A stretch of DNA of 64,000 nt from positions 124,001 through 188,000 of the forward strand of contig NZ_VZII01000007.1 of NCBI RefSeq assembly GCF_009391885.1. The letters are read 5' to 3'. The first letter of the stretch is position 1; every line of letters begins with the position of its first letter. A model generated the notes under the pieces. The model did not search any database and had not been told where the DNA came from. It worked only from the letters and a program-made list of their open reading frames with translations. The translations under genes and the position numbers were made by a program. Shown piece by piece: positions 1 through 8,519 of this stretch. Source of the DNA: Pseudomonas sp. MN1F. Lineage in GTDB: Bacteria; Pseudomonadota; Gammaproteobacteria; Pseudomonadales; Pseudomonadaceae.

Positions 1-707
1 TGGAGCAAGTCCCCGACTTCGTGTTCAACGAAGACGTGGTGCGCGTGTTCCCGGACATGATCAAGCGCTCGGTGCCCGGTTACCCGACCATCGTCGAAAA
101 CCTCGGCGTGCTGGCCGCGCGCTTCGCCCAGCCGAACACTGCGCTGTATGACCTGGGCGCCTCCCTGGGTGCCGTCACCCAATCGCTGCGCCGCCATGTA
201 CGCAGCGACGGCTGCCGGGTGATCGCAGTGGACAATTCCGCCGCCATGGTCGAGCGTTGCCGCCAGTACCTCACCGCCCAGGACTCGATGTTCCAGGAAT
301 TGCTGCCGGTCGACGTGCTGGAAGCCGACATCCTCACCCTGCCCTTCGAACCGGCTTCGGTGGTGGCAATGAACTTCACCTTGCAGTTCATCGCCCCTGA
401 ACAACGCCTGGCGCTGCTCAGCCAGATCCGCCAGGCACTGCTGCCCGGCGGCGCGCTGATCCTCTCGGAGAAACTGCGTTTCGCCGATGACGAAGAGCAG
501 ACCCTGCTCAACGAACTGCACCTGGACTTCAAGCGGGCCAATGGCTACAGCGAACTGGAAATCGCCCAGAAGCGCAGCGCCATCGAGAACGTGATGAAGC
601 CCGACACCCTGCAAGCCCATAAAGAACGCCTGCACGCGGCCGGCTTCACCAAGGTGGTGCCGTGGTTCCAATGCCTCAACTTTGCCTCGCTGATAGCCCT
701 GCCATGA
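1..707 (+). CDS. cmoA: Carboxy-S-adenosyl-L-methionine synthase CmoA (5' partial)
   Basis: CmoA converts S-adenosylmethionine and prephenate to carboxy-SAM, the donor CmoB uses to make 5-carboxymethoxyuridine at the tRNA wobble position. The frame is open from the first full codon (position 3), so the true start lies upstream of the window. A GTG at 21 is in frame but is internal by comparison with the family, which is about 247 residues; 234 are visible here. The SAM-binding glycine motif [12 protein letters not shown] and the acidic VIAVDNS strand are visible. Its TGA overlaps the cmoB ATG, so the two genes are translationally coupled, as is usual in gammaproteobacteria. Confidence 0.95.
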   Translation, partial: EQVPDFVFNEDVVRVFPDMIKRSVPGYPTIVENLGVLAARFAQPNTALYDLGASLGAVTQSLRRHVRSDGCRVIAVDNSAAMVERCRQYLTAQDSMFQELLPVDVLEADILTLPFEPASVVAMNFTLQFIAPEQRLALLSQIRQALLPGGALILSEKLRFADDEEQTLLNELHLDFKRANGYSELEIAQKRSAIENVMKPDTLQAHKERLHAAGFTKVVPWFQCLNFASLIALP

Positions 708-1660
708 TCGATCTGTCCCCCCTCGTCCGCCGCCTGGCGGGCACGCCCCTGGCTTCCTGGTCCCAGGGCCTGCAAGCACAACTGCAAGCCAAGCTGGAAA
801 AAGGCCACGGCGACCTCGACCGCTGGCGCGGCGCGCTCGACGCACTGCCGAACCTGCAGCCCAGCGAAATCGACCTGACTGACGGCCTGCGCCTGGATTG
901 CGCATGTGATGACGCCACCCGTGCGCAGATGCGCCAGGCGCTGATGGGCCTGTCGCCCTGGCGCAAGGGGCCATTCGACCTGTTTGGCGTGCACGTCGAC
1001 ACCGAATGGCGCTCGGACTGGAAGTGGTCGCGGGTCGGCCCGCACCTCGACCTCAAGGGCAAGCGCGTGCTCGATGTCGGTTGCGGCAACGGCTACTACC
1101 AGTGGCGCATGCTCGGTGCCGGTGCCGACATGGTCATCGGCGTCGATCCCAACTGGCTGTTCTTCTGCCAGTTCCAGGCCGTGCAGCAATACCTGCCCGA
1201 ACTGCCCGCGTGGCACCTGCCCTTCGCCCTGGAAGAGCTGCCAGCCAACCTTGAAGGCTTCGACACCGTGTTCTCCATGGGCGTGTTCTACCACCGCCGC
1301 TCACCCATCGAGCACTTGCTGGCGCTCAAGGACTGCCTGGTCAAAGGCGGCGAGCTGGTGCTGGAAACCCTGGTGATCGAGGGTGACGAAAACCAGGTGC
1401 TGGTGCCCGAAGACCGTTACGCGCAGATGCGCAACGTCTGGTACCTGCCGTCGGTACCGGCCCTGGAACGCTGGTTGCGCCGCGCCGGCTTCACTGACGT
1501 GCGTTGCGTGGATGTAAGCGTCACCAGCATCGAGGAACAGCGCAGTACCGAATGGATGCGCTACCAGTCGCTGGGCGATTTCCTCGACCCGAACGACCAC
1601 AGCAAGACCATCGAAGGCCTGCCCGCCCCGCGCCGCGCCACCCTGCTGGCGCGCAAATAA
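704..1660 (+). CDS. cmoB: tRNA U34 carboxymethyltransferase CmoB
   Basis: CmoB transfers the carboxymethyl group of carboxy-SAM to 5-hydroxyuridine at tRNA position 34, giving cmo5U, which widens codon reading. The product is 318 residues, close to the usual 320 to 323. The methyltransferase motif [15 protein letters not shown] lies near residues 125 to 139, followed by [10 protein letters not shown]. The ATG at 704 was chosen over an in-frame upstream start because it overlaps the cmoA stop as ATGA and begins with the family N-terminus MIDLSPLV. It forms an operon with cmoA. No T-rich terminator follows on this strand; the hairpin just downstream serves the opposite strand. Confidence 0.95.
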   Translation: MIDLSPLVRRLAGTPLASWSQGLQAQLQAKLEKGHGDLDRWRGALDALPNLQPSEIDLTDGLRLDCACDDATRAQMRQALMGLSPWRKGPFDLFGVHVDTEWRSDWKWSRVGPHLDLKGKRVLDVGCGNGYYQWRMLGAGADMVIGVDPNWLFFCQFQAVQQYLPELPAWHLPFALEELPANLEGFDTVFSMGVFYHRRSPIEHLLALKDCLVKGGELVLETLVIEGDENQVLVPEDRYAQMRNVWYLPSVPALERWLRRAGFTDVRCVDVSVTSIEEQRSTEWMRYQSLGDFLDPNDHSKTIEGLPAPRRATLLARK

Positions 1661-1663
1661 AAA

Positions 1664-1683
1664 GGGCGTCCCTATGGACGCCC
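1664..1683 (-). terminator. Rho-independent terminator of the small secreted protein gene
   Basis: An 8-bp perfect stem (GGGCGTCC paired with GGACGCCC) with a 4-nt loop. Read on the minus strand it is followed by a T-rich tract (TTTTTATTT) running into the cmoB stop region. It lies downstream of the minus-strand gene at 1731. A second 8-bp inverted repeat (CTGTGCCG and CGGCACAG, 1693-1719) sits between the two. Confidence 0.75.
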
Positions 1684-1730
1684 GAATCACACCTGTGCCG
1701 GGGAGCAGTGCCGGCACAGCTGCTGTTGCC

Positions 1731-1934
1731 TCAGTCCTTGGCCACCTCGCGGGCCTTCTCCTGTGCCTTGCGCTCGCGCTCGGCGATGGCCTGTTGCTTG
1801 TCGCCGTGCAGGCGCTCCTGGTCCTGGCGGAATGCTTGCCAGAACTGCTTGGAACGTTCGCCGCCGCCTTCGGCGTAGGCGCTGGCGCTGCCCAGGGCGA
1901 GGGCCGCCAGGAGCAGGTATTTGGTCAGGTTCAT
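1731..1934 (-). CDS. Small secreted charged helical protein, function unknown
   Basis: The product is 67 residues. Residues 1 to about 21 form a clear signal peptide (MNLTKYLLLAALALGSASAYA, cleaved after AYA). The mature part of about 45 residues is almost all Glu, Lys, Arg, Gln and Ala (ERSKQFWQAFRQDQERL, AERERKAQEKAREVAKD), which predicts one long amphipathic helix and a periplasmic location. I do not recognise a named family. It is divergent from the two-component system at 2177 with about 240 bp between, so control by that system is possible but only inferred. The ATG at 1934 gives a complete signal peptide, and a terminator follows the gene. A second frame covering the same bases has no such features and is a shadow. 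Confidence 0.7.
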   Translation of the reverse strand: MNLTKYLLLAALALGSASAYAEGGGERSKQFWQAFRQDQERLHGDKQQAIAERERKAQEKAREVAKD

Positions 1935-2176
1935 CGTGCTTGCCTCGTTGATAACCGATCAGACAGGGCAATCCTACCCAGGGGCAGCTAACGCCAAGGT
2001 GAGGCGGACATTACAGTCTTGCAATGTGCCCTTGGCAGGCAGCCAGTTAACACCAGGATTACAAATCCGTTATCTAGGCCGATGGGGCATTCGCATGCCG
2101 TAACATCCTGCGGCTTGACCCTGAAGCCCCTACAGGCTTGAGAATCCTGCCCTTTCCAGCACACCGAGCCCCGCCC

Positions 2177-2851
2177 ATGCGCCTACTGATCATCGAGGAC
2201 GAACTGCGTACCGCCGACTACCTGCAACAAGGCCTGCGCGAAAACGGCTATGTAGTCGATTGCGCCCACACTGGCACCGATGGCCTGCACCTGGCGCGCC
2301 AGCAGCCCTACGAGCTGATCATCCTCGACGTCAACCTGCCCGAGCTGGACGGCTGGACAGTGCTGCAGCGCCTGCGCGCCGAATCGGCCACGCGGATCAT
2401 GATGCTGACGGCCCATGGTCGCCTGTCAGACCGGGTCAAAGGCCTGGACCTGGGCGCCGATGACTACCTGCTCAAACCGTTCGAATTCCCCGAGTTGCTG
2501 GCCCGTATTCGCAGCCTGCTGCGGCGTAACGATCAACAACTGCAACCGAGCACACTGCGCGTCGCCGACCTTGAGCTGGACCCAGGCCGCCACCGCGCCT
2601 ACCGCGCTGGCAAACGCATCGACCTGACCGCCAAGGAATTCGCCCTGCTCCACCTGCTGATGCGCCAGAGCGGCGAGGTGTTGTCACGCACGCAGATCAT
2701 CTCGCTGGTGTGGGACATGAATTTCGATTGCGACACCAATGTGGTCGAGGTTTCGATCCGCCGCCTGCGGGCGAAGATCGATGATCCGTTCGAAGACAAG
2801 CTGATCCACACCTTGCGCGGTGTCGGCTACGTACTTGAGGCCCGCGTGTGA
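2177..2851 (+). CDS. OmpR-family DNA-binding response regulator (metal-responsive type)
   Basis: A 224-residue response regulator. The receiver domain (about 1 to 115) has the acidic pair E7 and D8, the phospho-acceptor D51 in [13 protein letters not shown], and the Lys of LLKPFEF. The winged-helix domain (about 125 to 220) ends in the family pattern [14 protein letters not shown]. The best resemblance is to the CopR/CzcR/IrlR branch that responds to heavy metals, but the ligand cannot be read from sequence. The ATG at 2177 was chosen because MRLLIIEDE is the domain N-terminus; the longer in-frame extension from 2138 has no family support. Its TGA overlaps the GTG start of the partner kinase. 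Confidence 0.88.
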   Translation: MRLLIIEDELRTADYLQQGLRENGYVVDCAHTGTDGLHLARQQPYELIILDVNLPELDGWTVLQRLRAESATRIMMLTAHGRLSDRVKGLDLGADDYLLKPFEFPELLARIRSLLRRNDQQLQPSTLRVADLELDPGRHRAYRAGKRIDLTAKEFALLHLLMRQSGEVLSRTQIISLVWDMNFDCDTNVVEVSIRRLRAKIDDPFEDKLIHTLRGVGYVLEARV

Positions 2852-4230
2852 AGCACGCCAGCCTGTCACTGCGCCTGGGCCTGAGCGTGACCCTGATGGG
2901 CGCCGCCCTGGTGTTGCTGCTCGCCTGCCTGGCAGTGTTCGCCCTCGACCACGAACTGGACAGCCGCGCCCGCAAGGACCTGGCGCGCAAGATGCTGCAG
3001 GTGGAACACAACCTGCGGGTCGACCTGCGCAGCGAAGACCTTGGCAGCCGCGCCCATCCGTTGCTCGACCTGGTGATGGGCCATGACAACCTCAGCCTCA
3101 GCGTACTGGCCCTTGAGGGCCGCCACCCGCACCTGCTCAGCCTCGGCCCTGCGCTTGAGTCCCGGGTAGGCGAACTGCATACCGATTCACGGCTGAACTA
3201 CCACGAGTGGCGTGACAGCAGCGGCAAACAGATCCTCACCGTCACCCGGCAGATGCGCCTGCGCGACGACACCCCGGTGCGGGTGATGATGTCGCTCAAC
3301 CGCGCCGACGACCATGCCCTGCTGCAAGCCTACCTGCACTCGACGCTGCTGGCCCTGCCCCTGTTGCTGCTGCTGATCGGCGCCGGCGCCTGGTGGCTCG
3401 TGCAACGCGGCTTGCAGCCACTGCGCCACTTTCGCCGCATCGCCGGCCAGGTCTCAGCCCAGGACCTGCAACACCGGCTGCCCGCGACCGGGTTACCGCA
3501 GGAGCTGGCGGAGCTGGCACGCAGTATCAACGTGATGCTCGATCGCCTGGACCAAGGCGTGCGCCAGCTGTCGCAGTTTTCCGACGACCTGGCCCACGAG
3601 CTCCGGACCCCGCTGAGCAACCTGATGGGCAAAGCCCAGGTCACCCTGGCCCGTGAGCGCGACACGGAAAACTACCGGGAAGTACTGGAAGACAGCATCG
3701 AGGAGCTGACCCGGCTCAACCGCATCATCAACGACATGCTGTTCCTCGCCCAGGTCAGCCAGCCCCAGGCGCAGGTGGCGCTCAAGCCGCTGGCGTTGGC
3801 GGACGAAGCGGCGCAGGTGAGCGAGCTGTTTGCCTTCAGTGCCGAGCTGAAGGATATCGAGCTGCGTCTGCAGGGCTGGGGGACGGCGCTGGTGGATCGG
3901 CTGATGTTCCAGCGGGCGCTGTCGAATCTGTTGAGCAATGCCATACGGCACGGACCAGACGGACAGGCGGTGAGGCTGGGCGTCGAGCGCCAAGGCAGCG
4001 AAGTACTGATGTGGGTGGAGAATCAGGGGCCGGGGATTGCCGAAGAACATTGGCCGCAGTTGTTCGAGCGCTTTTACCGGGTGGGGTCGGGGCGTTCGCG
4101 GCTGGAGGGCGGGACGGGGCTGGGGTTGGCGATCGTGAAGTCGATCATGCAGTTGCATGGGGGGCGGGTCGAGGTCCGCAGCAGGCTTGAAGGGCCAACT
4201 CGGTTCACCTTGGTGTTTCAAGCGGAATAA
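2848..4230 (+). CDS. Heavy-metal-type sensor histidine kinase
   Basis: A 460-residue inner-membrane kinase, partner of the regulator just upstream. TM1 spans roughly residues 8 to 32, a periplasmic sensor about 33 to 160 follows, and TM2 spans about 165 to 186. HAMP is about 187 to 240, the H-box [16 protein letters not shown] has the phospho-accepting H250, and the ATPase domain carries the N-box [10 protein letters not shown] and the G-box [12 protein letters not shown]. Domain order and length match the CusS/CopS/IrlS family. GTG start, overlapping the regulator stop by four bases. The inducing signal is unknown; metal is the family-based guess. Confidence 0.88.
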   Translation: MKHASLSLRLGLSVTLMGAALVLLLACLAVFALDHELDSRARKDLARKMLQVEHNLRVDLRSEDLGSRAHPLLDLVMGHDNLSLSVLALEGRHPHLLSLGPALESRVGELHTDSRLNYHEWRDSSGKQILTVTRQMRLRDDTPVRVMMSLNRADDHALLQAYLHSTLLALPLLLLLIGAGAWWLVQRGLQPLRHFRRIAGQVSAQDLQHRLPATGLPQELAELARSINVMLDRLDQGVRQLSQFSDDLAHELRTPLSNLMGKAQVTLARERDTENYREVLEDSIEELTRLNRIINDMLFLAQVSQPQAQVALKPLALADEAAQVSELFAFSAELKDIELRLQGWGTALVDRLMFQRALSNLLSNAIRHGPDGQAVRLGVERQGSEVLMWVENQGPGIAEEHWPQLFERFYRVGSGRSRLEGGTGLGLAIVKSIMQLHGGRVEVRSRLEGPTRFTLVFQAE

Positions 4231-4232
4231 AG

Positions 4233-4270
4233 GGCTGCCTGTACCCGCGAAGAGGCCAGTACAGGCAGCC
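4233..4270. repeat. REP-like inverted repeat between convergent genes
   Basis: Perfect 12-bp arms (GGCTGCCTGTAC and GTACAGGCAGCC) enclose a 14-nt loop containing CCGCGAAGAGGCC, which is the core of the P. putida REP element. It lies between the 3' ends of the sensor kinase and pdxJ, a typical REP position, and could also stop transcription from both sides. Confidence 0.7.
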
Positions 4271-4276
4271 GATGAA

Positions 4277-5017
4277 TCAGCGCGAAGCCGCGACGATCAA
4301 CGCCTTCATCTCGGCCACAGCGGCCTTGAAACCGACGAACAGCGCATGCGCAACCAAGGCATGGCCGATGTTCAGTTCATTGATGCCCTTGATCGCCGCT
4401 ACTGCCTCGACGTTGTGGTAATGCAGGCCATGGCCGGCATTGACGATCAGCCCCTGACCCACGCCAAACGCCACGCCATCGACGATGCGCTGCAGCTCCT
4501 CGGCCACTTCGGTCGGTGTTTCGGCATCAGCATAACGCCCGGTGTGCAACTCGATGGCCGGGGCACCGACACGGCGCGAAGCCTCGATCTGCCGCTCGTC
4601 GGCATCGATGAACAGCGACACTTCAGCACCGGTACGCGACAGGCGCTCAACCGCCGCCTTGATCCGCGCCTCCTGGCCGGCCACGTCCAGGCCACCCTCG
4701 GTGGTCAGCTCCTGACGGGTTTCGGGGACCAGGCAGATATGCGCCGGGCGGATTTTCTCGGCGAAGGCCATCATCTCTTCAGTGACGCCCATTTCGAAGT
4801 TCATGCGCGTCTGCAGCACGTCCTTGAGCAGCACCACGTCGCGCTCCTGGATATGCCGCCGGTCTTCGCGCAGGTGCACGGTGATGCCATCGGCGCCCGC
4901 TTCCTCGGCATCCAGCGCAGCCTTGACCGGGTCCGGATAGCGGGTGCCGCGGGCCTGGCGCAGGGTTGCCACGTGGTCGATGTTGACGCCGAGAAGCATG
5001 CGGTTGCTGTGAGTCAC
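4277..5017 (-). CDS. pdxJ: Pyridoxine 5'-phosphate synthase PdxJ
   Basis: PdxJ condenses 3-amino-2-oxopropyl phosphate with 1-deoxyxylulose 5-phosphate to give pyridoxine 5'-phosphate, the ring-closing step of vitamin B6 synthesis. The product is a 246-residue TIM barrel, normal for the family. Visible signatures are [17 protein letters not shown] at the N-terminus, [16 protein letters not shown], and the C-terminal GHGLHYHNV and [18 protein letters not shown] start at 5017 was chosen because it lies a normal distance after AGGAGA, whereas the upstream in-frame ATG adds nine residues foreign to the family. It follows recO by 43 bp, and era-recO-pdxJ is a conserved Pseudomonas order. Confidence 0.95.
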   Translation of the reverse strand: MTHSNRMLLGVNIDHVATLRQARGTRYPDPVKAALDAEEAGADGITVHLREDRRHIQERDVVLLKDVLQTRMNFEMGVTEEMMAFAEKIRPAHICLVPETRQELTTEGGLDVAGQEARIKAAVERLSRTGAEVSLFIDADERQIEASRRVGAPAIELHTGRYADAETPTEVAEELQRIVDGVAFGVGQGLIVNAGHGLHYHNVEAVAAIKGINELNIGHALVAHALFVGFKAAVAEMKALIVAASR

Positions 5018-5060
5018 GAAAGGCTCTCCTGAAGATTGAGCCACACAGCATACGACGTGC

Positions 5061-5744
5061 TCAGCGCTTGCGAAACAGTTCCCGGCTGACCAGCGGCTTT
5101 GCCCCCAGGTGCACCGCCAGTGCCTGGCGCATCAGGCGCTTGGCGGCCAGCAAGGCGCCAGGGGCATCCCAGTCGGCCTGGGCCAGGGCCAACAGCTCGG
5201 TGCCGTTGAACAGCCCAGGCTGGGCCAGGTACACCCGCTCCAGGCCAGCGTCGACCCGCAGGCGGTACAGGCCGACGGCTTCGATCGGGTCTTCGTTGAT
5301 GTCGTGGCTGAGCGAAAAGGTGTAACCCAGGTCTTCCAGCAGCCGCCATTCGAAGGAGCGCAACAGGGGTTCGAGCGGCCTTCCTGCTGCCAATGCCTGA
5401 AGGGTCAGGGCGTAATGCTCGAACAGTTCGGGTTGCGGTGCCTCGGCGGGCAACAAGCGCATCAGCAGCTCATTGAGGTAGAGGCCGCTGAACAGCGCGT
5501 CGCCATTGAGCCACGCGGCAATGCCCACAGTGTCCAGGCGCCTGACGTTTTTCAGCTCACCTTTGCCGAACAGCTCCACTTCCAGCGGCACGAACGGCCG
5601 CACCAGGCTGCCACCCTTGCCGCGCGCACGGCGCAGCACCGCACGCATGCGGCCCTGTGGCGTGAAGAAGTCCACCAGAGCGCTGGTTTCCTTGTAGGCA
5701 CGGCTGTGCAGGACGTAAGCGGGCTGGCCGACTGGCTGTTCCAT
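5061..5744 (-). CDS. recO: DNA repair and recombination mediator RecO
   Basis: RecO works with RecR and RecF to load RecA on SSB-coated single-stranded DNA and also anneals strands. The product is 227 residues with the N-terminal OB-fold ([19 protein letters not shown], about 11 to 80) and a helical C-terminal domain ending [18 protein letters not shown]. The ATG at 5744 ([12 protein letters not shown]) matches family starts; three more upstream codons are open but unlikely to be used. It is separated from era by a REP pair and may be co-transcribed with pdxJ. Confidence 0.93.
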   Translation of the reverse strand: MEQPVGQPAYVLHSRAYKETSALVDFFTPQGRMRAVLRRARGKGGSLVRPFVPLEVELFGKGELKNVRRLDTVGIAAWLNGDALFSGLYLNELLMRLLPAEAPQPELFEHYALTLQALAAGRPLEPLLRSFEWRLLEDLGYTFSLSHDINEDPIEAVGLYRLRVDAGLERVYLAQPGLFNGTELLALAQADWDAPGALLAAKRLMRQALAVHLGAKPLVSRELFRKR

Positions 5745-5780
5745 AAAGATCACTCGTTACCTGCACCCGGTAATACTGCT

Positions 5781-5906
5781 TGTTGGGGCTGCTGTGCAGC
5801 CCATCGCAGGCAAGCCAGCTCCCACCCCGACCGCATCGACTTCAAGTCATGTGCAGTCCCTGTGGGAGCTGGCTTGCCTGCGATGGGCCGCAAAGCGGCC
5901 CCAACA
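5781..5906. repeat. Inverted pair of P. putida-type REP elements (era-recO gap)
   Basis: Two near-complementary blocks of about 45 bp face each other. The left block (5781-5825) reads TGTTGGGGC, CCCATCGCAGGC, AAGCCAGCTCCCAC; the right block (5862-5906) is its near reverse complement, GTGGGAGCTGGCTT, GCCTGCGATGGG, GCCCCAACA. The spacer is about 36 bp. The core 'gtgggagc-ggctt' is the hallmark of Pseudomonas putida REP sequences. A single-stranded copy would fold into a long cruciform and could affect transcript stability between era and recO. Confidence 0.88.
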
Positions 5907-5913
5907 ATCTTGA

Positions 5914-6816
5914 TTACAGGTCGCCGTAGCCCAGCGAACGCAGGGCGCGTTCGTCGTCGGACCAGCCGCCCTTGACCTTGACCCAGAGGTTGAGCATGAC
6001 CTTGGAGTCGAACAGCACTTCCATATCCTTGCGCGCTTCAGAGCCAATGCGCTTGATGCGCTCGCCCTTGTCACCAATGATGATCTTCTTCTGGCCATCA
6101 CGCTCGACCAGGATCAGTGCATGGATGTGCAGCACGTGGCCCTGCTGCTTGAACTCTTCGATTTCCACGGTGATCTGGTACGGCAGCTCGGCACCCAGCT
6201 GGCGCATGATCTTCTCGCGTACCAGTTCGGCGGCGAGGAAACGGCTGCTGCGGTCGGTGATCTGGTCTTCCGGGAAGAAGTGATCGTTTTCCGGCAGGTG
6301 CTTGGCAATCTGGGCTTCCAGCGCTTCCAGGTTGTGGCCCTGCTGCGCGGAAATCGGCATCACTTCAGCGTTCGGCAGCTGTTCCTGCAGCCACTGCAGG
6401 TGCGGGATCAACTCGGCCTTCTCTTCCATGCGGTCGGTCTTGTTGACGGCAATGATCAGCGGGCCGGTCACGTACTGCACGCGCTCCAGCACCAACTGGT
6501 CCTCATCGGTCCACTTGGTGCGGTCGACCACGAAGATCACCACGTCGACGTCCTTCAGGGCTGCCGAGGCGTTGCGGTTCATGTAGCGGTTCAAGGCCTT
6601 GTCGTTGGCCTTGTGCATGCCCGGGGTGTCGACGTAGATCGCCTGCACGTCACCCTCGGTCTTGATACCGAGCATGTTGTGGCGGGTGGTCTGCGGCTTG
6701 CGCGAGGTGATCGCCAGCTTCTGGCCGAGGATGTGGTTGAGCAAGGTCGACTTGCCCACGTTCGGGCGGCCGACGATGGCCACGTAACCGCAGCGGGTCG
6801 GATTGTTATCAGTCAT
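5914..6816 (-). CDS. era: GTPase Era
   Basis: Era is an essential GTPase that binds the 3' end of 16S rRNA during 30S maturation. The product is 300 residues. The N-terminal GTPase domain shows G1 GRPNVGKS (about 17 to 24), the switch region around TTRHNMLG, G3 DTPGMH and G4 NKTD. A C-terminal KH domain contains [19 protein letters not shown]. The ATG at 6816 ([12 protein letters not shown]) fits family starts; an alternative two codons upstream is open. It overlaps the rnc stop by eight bases, the conserved rnc-era coupling. Confidence 0.96.
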   Translation of the reverse strand: MTDNNPTRCGYVAIVGRPNVGKSTLLNHILGQKLAITSRKPQTTRHNMLGIKTEGDVQAIYVDTPGMHKANDKALNRYMNRNASAALKDVDVVIFVVDRTKWTDEDQLVLERVQYVTGPLIIAVNKTDRMEEKAELIPHLQWLQEQLPNAEVMPISAQQGHNLEALEAQIAKHLPENDHFFPEDQITDRSSRFLAAELVREKIMRQLGAELPYQITVEIEEFKQQGHVLHIHALILVERDGQKKIIIGDKGERIKRIGSEARKDMEVLFDSKVMLNLWVKVKGGWSDDERALRSLGYGDL

Positions 6817-7498
6817 TGCCATTCTCCACGCCCAGGGCGATCAATGCAGCAGCAGCGGCGACCTGCTCGGCGATACGCCGGCTGACGCCTTGGCCGCGGC
6901 TCTTGTTGTTCAGCAGCACCACTTCGCATTCGACGAAGAACGTGCGGCAGTGCGGTTCGCCCTGGATGTCGACCACCTCGTAGCGCGGCAGCTCGCAGCT
7001 GCGCGATTGCAGAAACTCCTGCAGGCGGGTTTTCGGGTCTTTGTTGGTGTCGACCAGGGTCAACCCTTCGAACTCGTCAGTCAGCCAGGCGAGGACACGC
7101 TCGCGCGCGGTCTGCATGTCCGCGTCCAGGTAGATGGCACCGATCAGCGCCTCCAGGGCGTCGGCCAGGATCGACTCGCGGCGAAAGCCTCCGCTCTTGA
7201 GCTCACCCGAGCCCAGGCGCAGGTAATCGCCCAGGTCGAAGCCACGGGCCAGGCGAGCCAGGGTCTCACCCTTGACCAGCCGGGCGCGCAGGCGCGACAG
7301 CTGGCCTTCGCGGGCCTGCGGGAAGCGCTCGAACAGCGCCTCGCCGGCGACAAAGTTGAGGATGGCATCACCGAGGAACTCCAGGCGCTCGTTGTTGCGC
7401 CCGGCGTAGCTGCGGTGGGTCAGGGCCAGCAGCATCTGCTCCTGATCCTTGAAGGTGTAGCCGAGCTTGCGCTCGAGACGGGCAAGGGAAGCAGTCAT
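6809..7498 (-). CDS. rnc: Ribonuclease III
   Basis: RNase III cleaves double-stranded RNA and processes the 30S rRNA precursor and many mRNAs. The product is 229 residues, the usual length. The catalytic domain has the signature [12 protein letters not shown] (about 36 to 47) and the second acidic cluster [15 protein letters not shown]. The C-terminal double-stranded RNA-binding domain (about 155 to 225) shows [11 protein letters not shown] and the [17 protein letters not shown] helix. Era overlaps its 3' end. A perfect hairpin in the leader, between lepB and rnc, could be a self-cleavage site. Confidence 0.96.
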   Translation of the reverse strand: MTASLARLERKLGYTFKDQEQMLLALTHRSYAGRNNERLEFLGDAILNFVAGEALFERFPQAREGQLSRLRARLVKGETLARLARGFDLGDYLRLGSGELKSGGFRRESILADALEALIGAIYLDADMQTARERVLAWLTDEFEGLTLVDTNKDPKTRLQEFLQSRSCELPRYEVVDIQGEPHCRTFFVECEVVLLNNKSRGQGVSRRIAEQVAAAAALIALGVENGND

Positions 7499-7625
7499 GC
7501 AGCCACCCGTTGGTTATTCAACGCGTTGTTCAAATCAACATCCTGAAAGACTGTTTGGCTGTGGTCCGTCGCGGCGAGCGGCGAATCTCTCGTTCCTTGA
7601 GAACACAGCCTATGTCAGAAATGCA

Positions 7626-7654
7626 TTCGGCGCTGTCTGCAGGACAGCGCCGAA
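7626..7654 (-). promoter_or_regulatory. Perfect 12-bp hairpin in the lepB-rnc intergenic transcript
   Basis: The arms TTCGGCGCTGTC (7626-7637) and GACAGCGCCGAA (7643-7654) pair perfectly over 12 bp with a 5-nt loop, six bases downstream of the lepB stop and about 130 bases before rnc. No T-tract follows on the minus strand, so it is not a classic terminator. It could be a Rho-independent attenuator, an mRNA stabiliser, or an RNase III processing site controlling rnc. The role is inferred; only the palindrome is seen. Confidence 0.6.
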
Positions 7655-7659
7655 GGGTA

Positions 7660-8514
7660 TCAATGGATCAGGCCGACCCGCGACAGGTTGGGCAAGTGGC
7701 TGAGCTTGGGCTCTGGCCAGCTCATCCAGACCGCGAAGGCCTTGCCGACGATGTTCCGGTCCGGAACCATGCCGTGCAGCGCTTGAGGGATTTTCGGGTC
7801 ATCCCAGTAGCGGCTGTCGTTGGAGTTGTCGCGGTTGTCGCCCATCATGAAGTAATGGCCGGCCGGCACGGTCCATTGCTGGTCCGGCGGCATGCGATAG
7901 CGGGTCATTTCCTTGCGGATCAGGTGCTCGGCTTCGCCGAGTTTTTCCTTGTACAGCTCGGCGCTGCCCAGGGTACCCGGCTCGGCACCGACCAGTTGCT
8001 CGGCAATCGGCTGGCCGTTGACGAACAGCCGCTTGTCGCTGGTATAGCTGATCTTGTCGCCCGGCAGGCCGACCACACGCTTGATGTAGTTGACGTTCGG
8101 GTCGCTCGGGTAGCGGAACACCATCACATCGCCGCGTTGCGGGTCACCCACCTCGATGACCTTCTTGTCGATCACCGGCAGGCGGATGCCGTAGGAGAAC
8201 TTGTTCACCAGGATGAAATCGCCCACTTCCAGGGTCGGTTTCATCGAGCCCGAAGGGATCTGGAACGGCTCGACCAGGAACGAGCGCAGCACCAGCACGA
8301 TGAACAGCACCGGGAAGAACGACTTGCCGTACTCGACCAACAGCGGCTCTTTGCTCAGGCGCTCGACCACCGCCATTTCTGGCTGGGTGACGCTGCCCTG
8401 GTAGTTGGCGATCGCTGCCCGCCGGCGCGGAGCCAGGAACAGCAGATCAATCAAGCCCAGCAGACCGCAGACGAAGACGGCGATGACTAGCAACAGCGGG
8501 AAATTTAGCGACAT
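7660..8514 (-). CDS. lepB: Signal peptidase I
   Basis: LepB removes signal peptides from exported preproteins at the outer face of the inner membrane. The product is 284 residues with two N-terminal membrane segments (about 5 to 27 and 64 to 80). The Ser/Lys dyad is present: S90 in IPSGSMKPT and K145 in YIKRVVGLPGD. The box GDNRDNSNDSRYW is near residues 235 to 247. It follows lepA by five bases, the standard lepA-lepB operon. A DUF4845 gene often found between lepB and rnc in pseudomonads is absent; the gap of about 160 bp is too small for it. Confidence 0.96.
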   Translation of the reverse strand: MSLNFPLLLVIAVFVCGLLGLIDLLFLAPRRRAAIANYQGSVTQPEMAVVERLSKEPLLVEYGKSFFPVLFIVLVLRSFLVEPFQIPSGSMKPTLEVGDFILVNKFSYGIRLPVIDKKVIEVGDPQRGDVMVFRYPSDPNVNYIKRVVGLPGDKISYTSDKRLFVNGQPIAEQLVGAEPGTLGSAELYKEKLGEAEHLIRKEMTRYRMPPDQQWTVPAGHYFMMGDNRDNSNDSRYWDDPKIPQALHGMVPDRNIVGKAFAVWMSWPEPKLSHLPNLSRVGLIH

Positions 8515-8519
8515 AGGAC

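Noticed and set aside
7499-7659. Possible DUF4845 gene between lepB and rnc
   Set aside because: The gap of about 160 bp is too short for the usual 120-residue protein and shows no matching frame.
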